The translations under genes were made by a program, and so were the position numbers. From NCBI GenBank assembly GCA_964648695.1, contig CAZYLH010000025.1, forward strand, positions 1 through 17,461: DNA of 17,461 nt, read 5' to 3'. Under the pieces are notes generated by a model. It saw nothing but the letters and a program-made list of their open reading frames with translations, made no database searches and was not told the DNA's origin. How positions within the stretch are numbered: the stretch's first letter is position 1; each line of letters opens with the position of its first letter. Positions 7,082 to 14,705 of the stretch are shown in pieces. The stretch comes from UBA4292 sp964648695 (lineage in GTDB: Bacteria > Bacillota > Clostridia > Lachnospirales > Lachnospiraceae).

Positions 7082-9124
7082 TTATTTTGTAAGATCGATA
7101 TCCAAATCGCCTGCAAATACCATATCATCCTTTCCGAGAGCGCCGGGGATGATTGAGAAGGTATTGGAGATACCATCCTGTGCGTCCGAGAAAGGAATCT
7201 TTGCAACGGATGCGAGGGATGCTGCAGCACCATGTGTATCGCGGCCGTGGAGCGGGTTAGCGCCGGGCGCGAAGGGCTGTCCTGCCTTTCTTCCGTCAGG
7301 AGTGTTTCCTGTTGCCTTGCCATATGTTACATTGGAAGTGATGGTAAGGATGGAAGTTGTAGGAATACCATCTCTGTAGGTGTAGTTGCTTCTTACATAG
7401 TTCATAAATGTTGTAACGATATCTGTCGCGATCTCGTCTACGCGGTCATCGTTGTTGCCATACTTAGGGAAATCACCCTCAATCTGATAATCAACTGCAA
7501 GACCGGACTCGTCACGAATTACCTTAACCTTTGCATACTTGATAGCGGATAAGGAGTCTGCAACGATGGACAGACCAGCGATACCTGTTGCGAAGTATCT
7601 CTTGACAACTCTGTCGTGGAGAGCCATCTGTACTTTCTCGTAGCAGTACTTGTCATGCATGTAGTGGATGATGTTCAGTGTATTTACATACAGAGCAGCC
7701 TGCCACTTCATCATGTCGTTGAACTTCTCCATAACCTCGTCATAATCAAGGTAGTCGGATGTGATAGGCCTGTACTTAGGACCTACCTGTACGTGTGTCT
7801 TCTCGTCGATACCGCCGTTGATAGCGTACAGCAGGCACTTAGCAAGGTTTGCACGAGCGCCGAAGAACTGCATCTCCTTACCGCAAACCATGGAGGATAC
7901 GCAGCAAGCGATAGCGTAGTCATCACCGTGGATGGGTCTCATAAGATCATCGTTTTCATACTGTACAGAAGATGTCTTGATGGAAATCTCAGCACAGAAC
8001 TTCTTCCAGCCAAGGGGAAGTCTTGTGGACCACAAAACTGTCATGTTTGGCTCGGGAGCAGCGCCAAGGTTGTTTAAGGTGTTTAAGAAACGGAAGGAGG
8101 TCTTTGTTACAAGGGTTCTTCCGTCAACGCCCATACCGCCGAGGGACTCAGTTACCCAAACCGGGTCACCAGCAAAGATCTGGTTGTACTCAGGTGTACG
8201 AGCGAACTTCACGCAGCGCAGCTTCATCACGAAGTGATCAACAAACTCCTGGATCTCCTCCTCGGTGAAGGTACCGTTCTTTAAGTCGCGCTCAGCGTAG
8301 ATGTCGAAGAAGGTGGATGTACGTCCGAGGGACATAGCCGCACCGTTCTGCTCCTTAACAGCTGCAAGATATCCGAAGTAGGTAGCCTGAATAGCTTCCT
8401 GTACGTTTCTTGCAGGCTTTGAGATGTCGCAGCCATAGATCTGAGCCAGCTTCTTTAACTCGCCGAGAGCTCTGATCTGCTCGGAAATTTCCTCGCGGTT
8501 GCGGATAACGTCCGGCAGCATGGTTCCGGTTCCGCAGATGTCCTTCTGAACTTCCTTGTCCTCGATCAGGCGGTCAATACCGTAAAGAGCAACTCTACGA
8601 TAGTCGCCGATGATACGGCCACGGCCGTAAGCGTCCGGAAGACCTGTGATGATGTGGTTTGTACGAGCAACACGCATCTCCTTGGTGTAAGCGTCAAAAA
8701 CGCCGTTGTTGTGTGTCTTCCTGTGGGTTGTGAAGAACTCAACGATCTCCGGATCTACCTCATATCCGTTGTCGGAGCAAGCCTTCATAGCCATACGGAT
8801 ACCGCCGTAAGGCTGCAGAGATCTCTTAAAAGGCTTATCTGTCTGGAAGCCTACGATCTTCTCAAGATCCTTATTTAAATAACCAGCGCCGTGGGATGTG
8901 ATGGTGGAGACAAGCTTTGTGTCCATATCAAGCACACCGCCGGCTTCACGCTCCTGCTTGGTCAGGTCCATAACCTGTGCCCAGAGGGTGTTTGTAGCTT
9001 CTGTAGGTCCGCTTAAGAATGAAGCGTCACCCTCGTAAGGGGTGTAATTCTTTTGAATGAACTCTCTTACGTCGATAGCTTTTTCCCATTTGCCACCTAC
9101 GAAACCTTGCCATTCTTCTCTCAT
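7082..9124 (-). CDS. pflB: Pyruvate formate-lyase catalytic subunit, lacking the glycyl-radical domain
   Basis: This encodes 680 residues. The enzyme converts pyruvate and CoA to acetyl-CoA and formate under anaerobic conditions. The catalytic pair Cys407-Cys408 is in DDYAIACCVSSM, and long stretches match PFL (NYTPYEGD, LPDAYGRGRIIGDYRR, NTPDGRKAGQPFAPGANP, DGISNTFSIIPGALGKDD). It stops right after GKDDMVFAGDLDIDLTK, where a one-piece PFL of about 760 residues would continue into LDGY...RVSGYA. The missing 80 residues are supplied by the gene at 6563-6805. AGGAGG at 9131-9136 (complement) precedes the ATG. It is the first gene of the operon, behind a strong promoter. The gene symbol is used for the family; this subunit alone should be inactive. 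Confidence 0.96.
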   Translation of the reverse strand: MREEWQGFVGGKWEKAIDVREFIQKNYTPYEGDASFLSGPTEATNTLWAQVMDLTKQEREAGGVLDMDTKLVSTITSHGAGYLNKDLEKIVGFQTDKPFKRSLQPYGGIRMAMKACSDNGYEVDPEIVEFFTTHRKTHNNGVFDAYTKEMRVARTNHIITGLPDAYGRGRIIGDYRRVALYGIDRLIEDKEVQKDICGTGTMLPDVIRNREEISEQIRALGELKKLAQIYGCDISKPARNVQEAIQATYFGYLAAVKEQNGAAMSLGRTSTFFDIYAERDLKNGTFTEEEIQEFVDHFVMKLRCVKFARTPEYNQIFAGDPVWVTESLGGMGVDGRTLVTKTSFRFLNTLNNLGAAPEPNMTVLWSTRLPLGWKKFCAEISIKTSSVQYENDDLMRPIHGDDYAIACCVSSMVCGKEMQFFGARANLAKCLLYAINGGIDEKTHVQVGPKYRPITSDYLDYDEVMEKFNDMMKWQAALYVNTLNIIHYMHDKYCYEKVQMALHDRVVKRYFATGIAGLSIVADSLSAIKYAKVKVIRDESGLAVDYQIEGDFPKYGNNDDRVDEIATDIVTTFMNYVRSNYTYRDGIPTTSILTITSNVTYGKATGNTPDGRKAGQPFAPGANPLHGRDTHGAAASLASVAKIPFSDAQDGISNTFSIIPGALGKDDMVFAGDLDIDLTK

Positions 9125-9160
9125 GATATTCCTCCTAAAAATAGTGTTTATTTATGTAGA

Positions 9161-9175
9161 AATGCCTGAGGCATT
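9161..9175 (-). promoter_or_regulatory. Inverted repeat in pfl leader
   Basis: A 15-base perfect inverted repeat (7-base arms around one base), about 70 nt downstream of the predicted pfl start site. It could be an mRNA hairpin or a repressor operator. It lies 25 bases upstream of the pfl ribosome binding site. Confidence 0.5.
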
Positions 9176-9200
9176 CGGCTTTTAGGATCAGCGGTTTAAG

Positions 9201-9226
9201 CCCATTTGAGCATGCTCATAAGTGGG
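9201..9226 (-). promoter_or_regulatory. Second palindrome in pfl leader
   Basis: The 12-base perfect palindrome TGAGCATGCTCA (9207-9218) is extended by CCCA/TGGG outer pairs to 9201-9226, with two single-base bulges. It lies about 18-44 nt into the predicted pfl transcript. It may be a leader hairpin or a dimeric regulator site. Confidence 0.5.
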
Positions 9227-9250
9227 AAAAAACCTCTAGAGCTTGACATC

Positions 9251-9280
9251 ATTATATATGTTTTTTCGGACTTTCGTCAA
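9251..9280 (-). promoter_or_regulatory. Sigma-A promoter of the pfl operon
   Basis: On the minus strand, TTGACG (complement of 9275-9280) is followed by an 18-base spacer and a perfect TATAAT (complement of 9251-9256). Transcription would start near 9244 and leave a leader of about 120 nt carrying two palindromes. Confidence 0.8.
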
Positions 9281-9296
9281 TCGTTTTTTGTACCTA

Positions 9297-9308
9297 ATTG
9301 TATACAAT
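9297..9308. promoter_or_regulatory. Operator-like palindrome upstream of pfl promoter
   Basis: The perfect 12-base palindrome ATTGTATACAAT lies 16 bases upstream of the pfl -35. TTGTATACAA-like sites are typical of GntR-family regulators. The same half-sites (TTGTAT at 9519-9524, ATACAA at 9533-9538) recur 8 bases apart just upstream of the divergent promoter at 9548. The stretch 9309-9518 shows no gene and no other convincing signal. Confidence 0.45.
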
Positions 9309-9547
9309 GTGCACAAGAATACAAAGGAGATAATTGGTGTTTGAGCATATCAAATACAGCGTAATTGGAGAAAAATTATCCAAAATGACTATAAAACAGA
9401 ACAAATTTTGCCGGATATATCCACAACAGAAGCTCTTTTCTTGACGGCTGATAAAATTCCCCGGGATATCGCGCTAAAAAACGGTGAGAAAATAAGGAAA
9501 GACAGATGAGAAAGGCAGTTGTATTTTCTTAGATACAAGGCTTTTAG

Positions 9548-9576
9548 TTGCATTATAGATTAAAATGGGATATAAT
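9548..9576 (+). promoter_or_regulatory. Sigma-A promoter of the DUF1858-licD-glycosyltransferase operon
   Basis: TTGCAT (9548-9553), a 17-base spacer and a perfect TATAAT (9571-9576). The start is expected near 9583, giving a leader of about 79 nt that may be structured. Confidence 0.8.
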
Positions 9577-9582
9577 TTGTGG

Positions 9583-9640
9583 CACGAAAGATCCCGTGGG
9601 CAGCAAAGCTCATGGCTACTGCTTACCGACATCAAAAAAG
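9583..9640 (+). other. Possibly structured leader of the DUF1858 operon
   Basis: Two hand-drawn stems are possible: CACG (9583-9586) with CGTG (9595-9598), and GCAG with CTGC arms (about 9600-9622) with an inner AGC/GCT pair. The GCAAAGC and TTACCGA segments recall the 3' half of the GEMM (c-di-GMP-I) riboswitch. The 5' half and the tetraloop-receptor stem are missing, so no riboswitch is called. Confidence 0.25.
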
Positions 9641-9661
9641 ACTTTTAGGAGGATTAATATA

Positions 9662-9874
9662 ATGGTAAATAAGGATACTAAGATTGGTGAGTTATTGCAG
9701 ATTGACGTTGGAACAGCGCCTATTCTCATGGCTGCAGGAATGCACTGTTTGGGATGCCCTGCGTCTCAGGCGGAGACCATAGAGGAGGCAGCTATGGTTC
9801 ACGGACTGGAGGCACAGGAGCTTGTGGATGAGATAAACCGCTATCTGGAAAAGAAGCAGACGCAGGAGGCATAG
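9662..9874 (+). CDS. DUF1858-type small CxxC redox-disulfide protein
   Basis: This encodes 70 residues. The opening TKIGELLQIDVGTAPILMAAGMHCLGCPASQAETIEEAA is typical of the DUF1858 family (hybrid-cluster-protein-associated disulfide domain). Cys29-x2-Cys32 are the presumed redox or metal-binding pair. Such domains occur alone or fused to hybrid cluster protein and iron-cluster repair proteins, but the biochemical role is uncertain. AGGAGG at 9647-9652 fixes the ATG at 9662; longer in-frame starts would overlap the promoter. It is the first gene of an operon whose next gene, a LicD-type transferase, begins 8 bases later. That is an unexpected partner, and the promoter rather than the function may explain the grouping. 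Confidence 0.9.
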   Translation: MVNKDTKIGELLQIDVGTAPILMAAGMHCLGCPASQAETIEEAAMVHGLEAQELVDEINRYLEKKQTQEA

Positions 9875-9882
9875 AATTTGAT

Positions 9883-10767
9883 ATGCCAAAATTTTATGAG
9901 CCGGAAGTGCTGGCGCATTTGCAAAAGCTGGAGATGATGATTCTCGCAGACTTTAGAAAAATTTGCGATGAGAACCATCTGACATATTTTGGCTACGCGG
10001 GAACCGGCATCGGAGCTTTGCGCCATAAGGGCTATATACCCTGGGATGATGACATCGATATCTCCATGCCAAGAAAGGATTACGAGACCTTCATGAGGCT
10101 TGTGACCGAGCAGATGGGGGATAAGTACGAGGTGCTAAACACAGAGCGCGATATAAACTTCCCCCTTGCTACCACAAGGCTGGTGCTAAAAGGAACGAAG
10201 TTTAGGGAATATTCCATGAAGGATGTGGACTGTAACTGGGGGGTTTTTTTAGATCTGTACGCTTTAGATAACGCGGCGGATAACTGGTTGGCATACCAGC
10301 TGCAGATGTGGAGCGCGTGGTTTTGGGGGAAGCTTTTGATATTAAGAAGCATACCAAGACCGTATCTATACATCCATGGGATTACCGCTAAGCTTGTGAC
10401 GGCGGCGTGTATTGCGGTCCATCACGGGATGAAGGCTTTAGGTATCTCAAAGGAATGGCTTTACAAAAAGCGTGAGCGGGCAAACCGGCGCTATGAAGAT
10501 AAGGAAACGAAGAGGATTGCCTATTTTTGCGATCCACTTCCGTATACTAACACGTTTAGCAAATCGGATATATATCCGCTTCGCTATCTTCCCTTTGAGG
10601 ACGGGGTATTGCCCTTTCCCAACAACCTGGAGAAGCTTTTGACAAAGATGTACGGGGATTACATGACGCCGCCGCCGGTGGAAAAGAGAAAGACCCACTA
10701 TCCCTATGAGCTGGATTTTGGGCCATATCCCATGGAGACGGAAGAAAAAAGGAGCCTTAATCCTTAA
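9883..10767 (+). CDS. LicD-family phosphotransferase
   Basis: This encodes 294 residues. The LicD nucleotidyltransferase-like core is clear near the N-terminus: YAGTGIGALRHKG (38-50) followed by IPWDDDIDI (52-60), whose Asp residues bind metal. LicD proteins transfer phosphocholine or similar phospho-groups onto teichoic acids, lipooligosaccharide or capsule. The C-terminal half (RYLPFEDGVLPFPNNLEKLLTKMYGDYMTPPP) is also typical of the family. The ribosome binding site AGGAGG (9864-9869) lies inside the end of the previous gene, with slightly long spacing of 13. Two glycosyltransferases follow, so a surface glycan is the likely acceptor. The exact phospho-group cannot be told from sequence. 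Confidence 0.92.
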   Translation: MPKFYEPEVLAHLQKLEMMILADFRKICDENHLTYFGYAGTGIGALRHKGYIPWDDDIDISMPRKDYETFMRLVTEQMGDKYEVLNTERDINFPLATTRLVLKGTKFREYSMKDVDCNWGVFLDLYALDNAADNWLAYQLQMWSAWFWGKLLILRSIPRPYLYIHGITAKLVTAACIAVHHGMKALGISKEWLYKKRERANRRYEDKETKRIAYFCDPLPYTNTFSKSDIYPLRYLPFEDGVLPFPNNLEKLLTKMYGDYMTPPPVEKRKTHYPYELDFGPYPMETEEKRSLNP

Positions 10768-10802
10768 TGAAGGCTCGGCAGTAGACATATAGGAGAGGTA
10801 TT

Positions 10803-11948
10803 ATGGCACAGCCCTATGAATTGACTATACTGATGCCCTGCCTTAACGAGGCGGAGACGCTGGAAGTATGTATAAAAAAGGCTAAAACCTTTTTGGAGAC
10901 TGAGCATGTAAATGGGGAAATTTTGATCGCGGATAATGGAAGCACCGATGGCTCCCAGGAGATAGCAAAAAGCTGTGGTGCCCGTGTGGTAGACGTTTCA
11001 GAGCGTGGCTACGGCGCGGCTCTCATTGGAGGCTGCAACGCTGCCTTAGGAGAGTATGTGATTATGGGGGATGCGGATGACAGCTATGATTTTTTGCATC
11101 TGATGCCGTTTTTGGAAAAGCTGCGCGAGGGATATGACCTGGTGATGGGAAACCGCTTCAAGGGTGGCATCACAAAGGGAGCCATGCCGCCGCTGCATCG
11201 CTACATCGGAAATCCGGTGTTAAGCTTTATCGGGCGGCTTTTTTATAAGTGCGACATAGGAGATTTTCACTGCGGCCTTAGAGGATATAGAAGGGAAGCT
11301 ATCTTAAATATCGGTCTTAGAACTACCGGCATGGAGTATGCCAGTGAGATGGTGGTAAAAGCCACCCTCTACAAGCTGAAAATCACGGAGGTTCCAACCA
11401 CCCTATCCCCAGACGGCAGGAGCCGCGCGCCGCATCTAAGGAGCTTTCATGACGGCTGGCGTCATTTGAAATTTTTGCTGATGCACAGCCCCAGCTGGCT
11501 CTTCTTATATCCCGGTATCTTTTTCGTGGCTCTGGGAGCGATTTTGATGCTGGTGATGGCAGCGGGAACGCTATATATTGGAAACGTGGGATTTGACATT
11601 AACACCATGCTCTATGCCGCGGCCATGCTGATGATAGGTGTAAACACCATTTTCTTTAACGCCTTTACAAAGACCTACGCGCAGGTGACGGGCTTTATCC
11701 CCATGGGTGAGGAGAAAAAAGGTTTTATGACGGTTGACAGGGGGATTCTTTTTGGCTTCATACTGTTTTTGGTGGGACTGATACTCACCATTGCGGCTCT
11801 TGTAAGCTGGAATGAGAGCGAATTTGGCGCTTTAGATCCAAAGGAGACTATGCGTCTTACCATTCCCGCCGTCACATGCATGGTGGTGGGCATTCAGATC
11901 ATATTCTCAAGCTTTTTTATAGGGATTTTAAAAATCCGACATAAATAA
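10803..11948 (+). CDS. Family-2 glycosyltransferase, polyprenyl-phosphate type, with C-terminal membrane domain
   Basis: This encodes 381 residues. The GT-A domain (about 6-225) has DNGSTDG (44-50), the metal-binding GDADDSYDF (89-97) and GLRGYRREA (158-166), a pattern of dolichol-phosphate-mannose synthase-like and GtrB-like enzymes. After it come four predicted membrane segments (about 231-258, 267-287, 313-334, 353-376). Such enzymes usually load a sugar from a nucleotide donor onto undecaprenyl phosphate for later transfer outside the membrane. AGGAGAGG just upstream supports the ATG at 10803. It lies 35 bases after the LicD gene on the same strand. Donor and acceptor are not predictable here. 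Confidence 0.92.
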   Translation: MAQPYELTILMPCLNEAETLEVCIKKAKTFLETEHVNGEILIADNGSTDGSQEIAKSCGARVVDVSERGYGAALIGGCNAALGEYVIMGDADDSYDFLHLMPFLEKLREGYDLVMGNRFKGGITKGAMPPLHRYIGNPVLSFIGRLFYKCDIGDFHCGLRGYRREAILNIGLRTTGMEYASEMVVKATLYKLKITEVPTTLSPDGRSRAPHLRSFHDGWRHLKFLLMHSPSWLFLYPGIFFVALGAILMLVMAAGTLYIGNVGFDINTMLYAAAMLMIGVNTIFFNAFTKTYAQVTGFIPMGEEKKGFMTVDRGILFGFILFLVGLILTIAALVSWNESEFGALDPKETMRLTIPAVTCMVVGIQIIFSSFFIGILKIRHK

Positions 11949-11999
11949 CATTTGCCGGGATGGGAGATAAGAACAGGTTTTTAAAGAGGGGGATGATTA

Positions 12000-12827
12000 A
12001 TGAAGAGACAGCCTTTGGTTAGTATCTGCATACCAGCCTACAACAGTGAGAAATATATTTTAAAGACTGTGGAGCATGCCTTAAATCAGACCTGGAAGAA
12101 TTTAGAGGTGCTGGTTGTGGATGACGCCTCTACGGATAAAACTGTGGAGATATTAAAAACCATAAAGGATCCGCGCTTTCGCTATTATGTGAATGAGAAA
12201 AACATAGGAATGACCGATAACTGGAATAGGTGTGTGTGCCGCTGCAAGGGAGAGTATATAAAGCTTCTGCCCGCGGATGACATACTCTACCCCGACTGTG
12301 TGGCAAGAAGCGTTCCTTATCTTATGCGCCATCCGGATATCACCCTGGTGATAACCGGCACAGATCTGATAAACGATGAGGGGCAGATAAGGGGGCGCTA
12401 CGCTCATTGGCCCGTTCGGGGAGTTTTTAATGGGACGAAGATGGCAAAAGCCTCCATCCTGCTTAACAATTTTTTTGGAAACCCAGTGTGTGCGATGTTT
12501 CGGAAGAAAGATTTTGAAGCCACAGGCGGATTTGATGAGGACATTCCGTATATCTTAGACTTTGATTTGTGGCTGGGGCTGGCATCCATGGGCAGGGTCG
12601 CTGTTGAGACAAAGAGCATGAACGCCTTTAGGGTGCGAAGCGACTCAAACACCGGAAAGCTTGTTGGGAAGGGCGGCGCGGACTATACCAGAGAGCATAT
12701 GCGCCTTATGTATAAGCATCTGCGCTGGGGGCATTTTTATTTAAGCCATGCACAGCAGCTTTTTAGCATCACCTGGAGGTGGCTTAGGAACTGGGTTATC
12801 GCAGCCTATATCCGCGTTTCTGCATAA
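12000..12827 (+). CDS. Family-2 glycosyltransferase
   Basis: This encodes 275 residues. The GT-A fold starts at PLVSICIPAYNSEKYI, with DDASTDKT at 41-48, the metal-binding PADDILYPD at 91-99 and a probable catalytic region YILDFDLWLGL (184-194). It has no membrane segments, so it is probably a cytosolic or membrane-associated transferase adding one sugar to a growing chain. AGGGGGAT lies shortly before the ATG. It is the last gene of the operon, 51 bases after the previous one. Its stop is only 7 bases from the stop of the convergent SDR gene, and I see no terminator between them. Confidence 0.92.
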   Translation: MKRQPLVSICIPAYNSEKYILKTVEHALNQTWKNLEVLVVDDASTDKTVEILKTIKDPRFRYYVNEKNIGMTDNWNRCVCRCKGEYIKLLPADDILYPDCVARSVPYLMRHPDITLVITGTDLINDEGQIRGRYAHWPVRGVFNGTKMAKASILLNNFFGNPVCAMFRKKDFEATGGFDEDIPYILDFDLWLGLASMGRVAVETKSMNAFRVRSDSNTGKLVGKGGADYTREHMRLMYKHLRWGHFYLSHAQQLFSITWRWLRNWVIAAYIRVSA

Positions 12828-12834
12828 GAACAGT

Positions 12835-13584
12835 TTAGGTCCAGCCACCGTCCAGGGTGATTATCTGTCCGGTGAGATAATCCGTGGCGTTAAGGAGCAT
12901 GAGCACAAGTTCGGCTACCTCCTCGGGGCGACCTGCACGTCCGGCGGGAATCGTCTCATAAAGGGCTTCAAGTTCCTCCGTTAAGAGATGGGAGTTCATG
13001 TTCGTATCTATCAGACCGCACGAGATGGCGTTTACCGGAATGTGGCTTGGAGCAAGCTCCTTTGCCAATGCTTTAGTAAAGGCGTTTATGCCGCCCTTGC
13101 TTGCAGAGTAGACCGCCTCGCATGAGGCCCCAACCGCTCCCCAGACGGAGGAGATGTTAATAATCCTTGGGAGGTTTTGGCTCTTTAACAGATCCGGTAT
13201 CACCATGGCGCATAAGCTAATGGCGGAGGTGAGGTTTGTAGAGAGAACAGTCTCAATCTGAGTGGGCGTCATATCCTGTAAAAGACCGATATGGGAGATA
13301 CCGGCATTGTTTATCAAGACGTCAACTCCGCTAAAATGTCGGTGTATTTCTTCAAACATTTGGCGCCTGTCAGCCTCTGAGGAGACATCTCCGACAAGCG
13401 CTAAGACACGCGCATTTTTTCTTTGTAGCAGATCTTTCGTTTCACGAAGATGGGGATCATCATGCCTGCTGTTAATGATCAGGTTTAGAGGCTTTTCTTC
13501 CATATAACAATGCTCTGCGATGCCAAGGGCGATGGCTTTGCCGATGCCTTTGCTTGCGCCGGTAACCCAGATGGTTGTGCTCAT
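12835..13584 (-). CDS. Short-chain dehydrogenase/reductase, FabG-like
   Basis: This 249-residue NAD(P)-dependent oxidoreductase has TGASKGIG (8-15), which binds the cofactor. NNAG is at 92-95. The catalytic triad is Ser146, Tyr159 and Lys163 with the normal spacing, and the C-terminus LTGQIITLDGGWT is typical. It resembles 3-oxoacyl-ACP reductase, but with no fatty-acid genes nearby the substrate is unknown. GGAGG (complement of 13590-13596 region) fixes the ATG at 13584; an upstream in-frame start would add 50 unrelated residues and run into trxB. It is transcribed divergently from trxB. Confidence 0.92.
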   Translation of the reverse strand: MSTTIWVTGASKGIGKAIALGIAEHCYMEEKPLNLIINSRHDDPHLRETKDLLQRKNARVLALVGDVSSEADRRQMFEEIHRHFSGVDVLINNAGISHIGLLQDMTPTQIETVLSTNLTSAISLCAMVIPDLLKSQNLPRIINISSVWGAVGASCEAVYSASKGGINAFTKALAKELAPSHIPVNAISCGLIDTNMNSHLLTEELEALYETIPAGRAGRPEEVAELVLMLLNATDYLTGQIITLDGGWT

Positions 13585-13618
13585 GGTGTTTCCTCCGGTA
13601 TTTTTAGATAGTAACTTC

Positions 13619-13646
13619 AGTATAATTAAAAAAGATAAATAGTCAA
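13619..13646 (-). promoter_or_regulatory. Promoter of the SDR gene
   Basis: On the minus strand TTGACT (complement of 13641-13646), a 16-base spacer and TATACT (complement of 13619-13624). A plus-strand TATAAT at 13621-13626 overlaps it and may serve trxB, though its -35 is weak. The two promoters would then compete. Confidence 0.6.
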
Positions 13647-13681
13647 TAAGGCGTTTTTTTGATGCCTTAGAGGGGAGTTTT

Positions 13682-14593
13682 ATGTACGATACGATCATAA
13701 TCGGATCAGGGCCTGCAGGTCTTGCTGCCGCCATTTACGGAGCGCGGGCAGAGCTGTCTTTTATCGTTATCGAGAAGGAGCCTGTAGGGGGCGGGCAGAT
13801 CATCAACACTTATGAAGTTGACAACTACCCGGGACTGTATCATATAAACGGCTTTGATCTGGGACAGACCCTAAGCGATCATGCTAAAAAGTTGGGAGCT
13901 ACCTTTGTTGAGACTAAGGTCGAAAGAATTGAGAAGACAGAAAACGGATTTTTAATACACTGTGAAAATGAAAGCTATGAGACAAAAACGGTTATTTTGG
14001 CCACCGGAGCGCGCAATAGTCTACTGGGGGTCAAAGGGGAGAAAGAGCTGACCGGCAGGGGCGTTTCATACTGCGCTACATGTGACGGTGCTTTTTACAG
14101 GGGGAAGGAGGTGGCTGTTGTTGGCGGCGGAGATGTCGCCGTGGAGGACGCCATCTTTCTTGCAAGGATGTGCAAGAAGGTCTATCTCATCCATCGCCGT
14201 GACAGCCTGCGTGCTGCAAAGGTTCTTCAAAAGCAGCTTTTTTCATTGGAAAACGTGGAAGTTTTATGGGACAGCAATGTGACGGAAATTTGCGGCAAGG
14301 ATGGGCTAGAGGAAATCATAGTGAGCAATAAATCCGGTGATGAGGTAGAATTGTCTGTCTCGGGCGTCTTTATAGCTGTTGGAACTGTGCCTGAGAGTGA
14401 GCTTTTTGCAGGCTTATGTAAAAAGGATGAAAAGGGCTACGTGATCGCGGATGAGAGCGGCGCTACAAGTACGCCGGGGCTCTTTGTGGCGGGGGATGTT
14501 AGGACAAAGGCACTTCGCCAGGTAATAACAGCAGCGGCAGACGGAGCCAATGCGATACAGAGCGTTGAGCAATATCTTCTTAAGAATCAGTAA
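13682..14593 (+). CDS. trxB: Thioredoxin-disulfide reductase
   Basis: This 303-residue flavoenzyme reduces thioredoxin with NADPH. FAD binding: IIGSGPAGLAAAIYGARAE (7-25) and GLFVAGDVRTKALRQV near the C-terminus (266-281). The redox-active pair is Cys131-Ala-Thr-Cys134 followed by DG. The pyridine nucleotide site has GGGDVAVEDA (148-157) and HRRDSLRA (171-178), where HRR normally selects NADPH. The length is normal. A GAGGGGAG stretch lies just ahead of the ATG at 13682. No thioredoxin gene is adjacent. An AT-only hairpin (14613-14629) after the stop may be a weak terminator. Confidence 0.95.
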   Translation: MYDTIIIGSGPAGLAAAIYGARAELSFIVIEKEPVGGGQIINTYEVDNYPGLYHINGFDLGQTLSDHAKKLGATFVETKVERIEKTENGFLIHCENESYETKTVILATGARNSLLGVKGEKELTGRGVSYCATCDGAFYRGKEVAVVGGGDVAVEDAIFLARMCKKVYLIHRRDSLRAAKVLQKQLFSLENVEVLWDSNVTEICGKDGLEEIIVSNKSGDEVELSVSGVFIAVGTVPESELFAGLCKKDEKGYVIADESGATSTPGLFVAGDVRTKALRQVITAAADGANAIQSVEQYLLKNQ

Positions 14594-14641
14594 TGGAAGC
14601 TGGAAAGAACAGAAAAATATTATATTTTTGTAAATAATCCC

Positions 14642-14670
14642 TTGACAAAGAAAAATGGCTTTGTTAGAAT
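14642..14670 (+). promoter_or_regulatory. Promoter P1 of the NlpC/P60 hydrolase gene
   Basis: A perfect TTGACA (14642-14647), a 17-base spacer and TAGAAT (14665-14670) preceded by TGT. The start is expected near 14677, inside the repeated TGTAAC boxes. Confidence 0.75.
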
Positions 14671-14675
14671 ATCTC

Positions 14676-14702
14676 TGTAACAAACTGTAACATTTTTGTA
14701 AT
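14676..14702 (+). promoter_or_regulatory. WalR-like (YycF) binding boxes
   Basis: Three direct repeats TGTAAC (14676-14681), TGTAAC (14686-14691) and TGTAAT (14697-14702). The last two are 5 bases apart and match the WalR consensus TGTWAH-N5-TGTWAH exactly. The first is 4 bases before the second. WalRK controls cell-wall hydrolases in Firmicutes, and the gene downstream is one. Confidence 0.6.
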
Positions 14703-14705
14703 AAA

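Noticed and set aside
7616..8077. 153-codon plus-strand ORF inside the PFL gene
   Set aside because: It is antisense to strongly conserved PFL sequence and has no ribosome binding site or family match.
6563..9124. Broken one-piece PFL gene (frameshift or sequencing error)
   Set aside because: Each of the three ORFs has its own AGGAGG and ATG, and the glycyl-domain start is present twice with different sequence. No single indel restores a fused gene.
9413..9428. DnaA-box-like ATATCCACA and the GGATATATCC palindrome in the pfl/DUF1858 intergenic region
   Set aside because: A single mismatched box and a short AT-rich palindrome are expected by chance.
9441..9469. Additional promoter TTGACG-N17-GGATAT upstream of the DUF1858 gene
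   Set aside because: The -10 is poor and a much better promoter lies downstream at 9548-9576.
9583..9640. c-di-GMP-I (GEMM) or ZTP (pfl-motif) riboswitch
   Set aside because: Only short blocks resemble the 3' half of GEMM. The 5' conserved segment and receptor stem are absent, and the ZTP core is not present.
12748..12984. Plus-strand ORF spanning the convergent junction of the glycosyltransferase and SDR genes
   Set aside because: It overlaps two well-supported genes and has no ribosome binding site.
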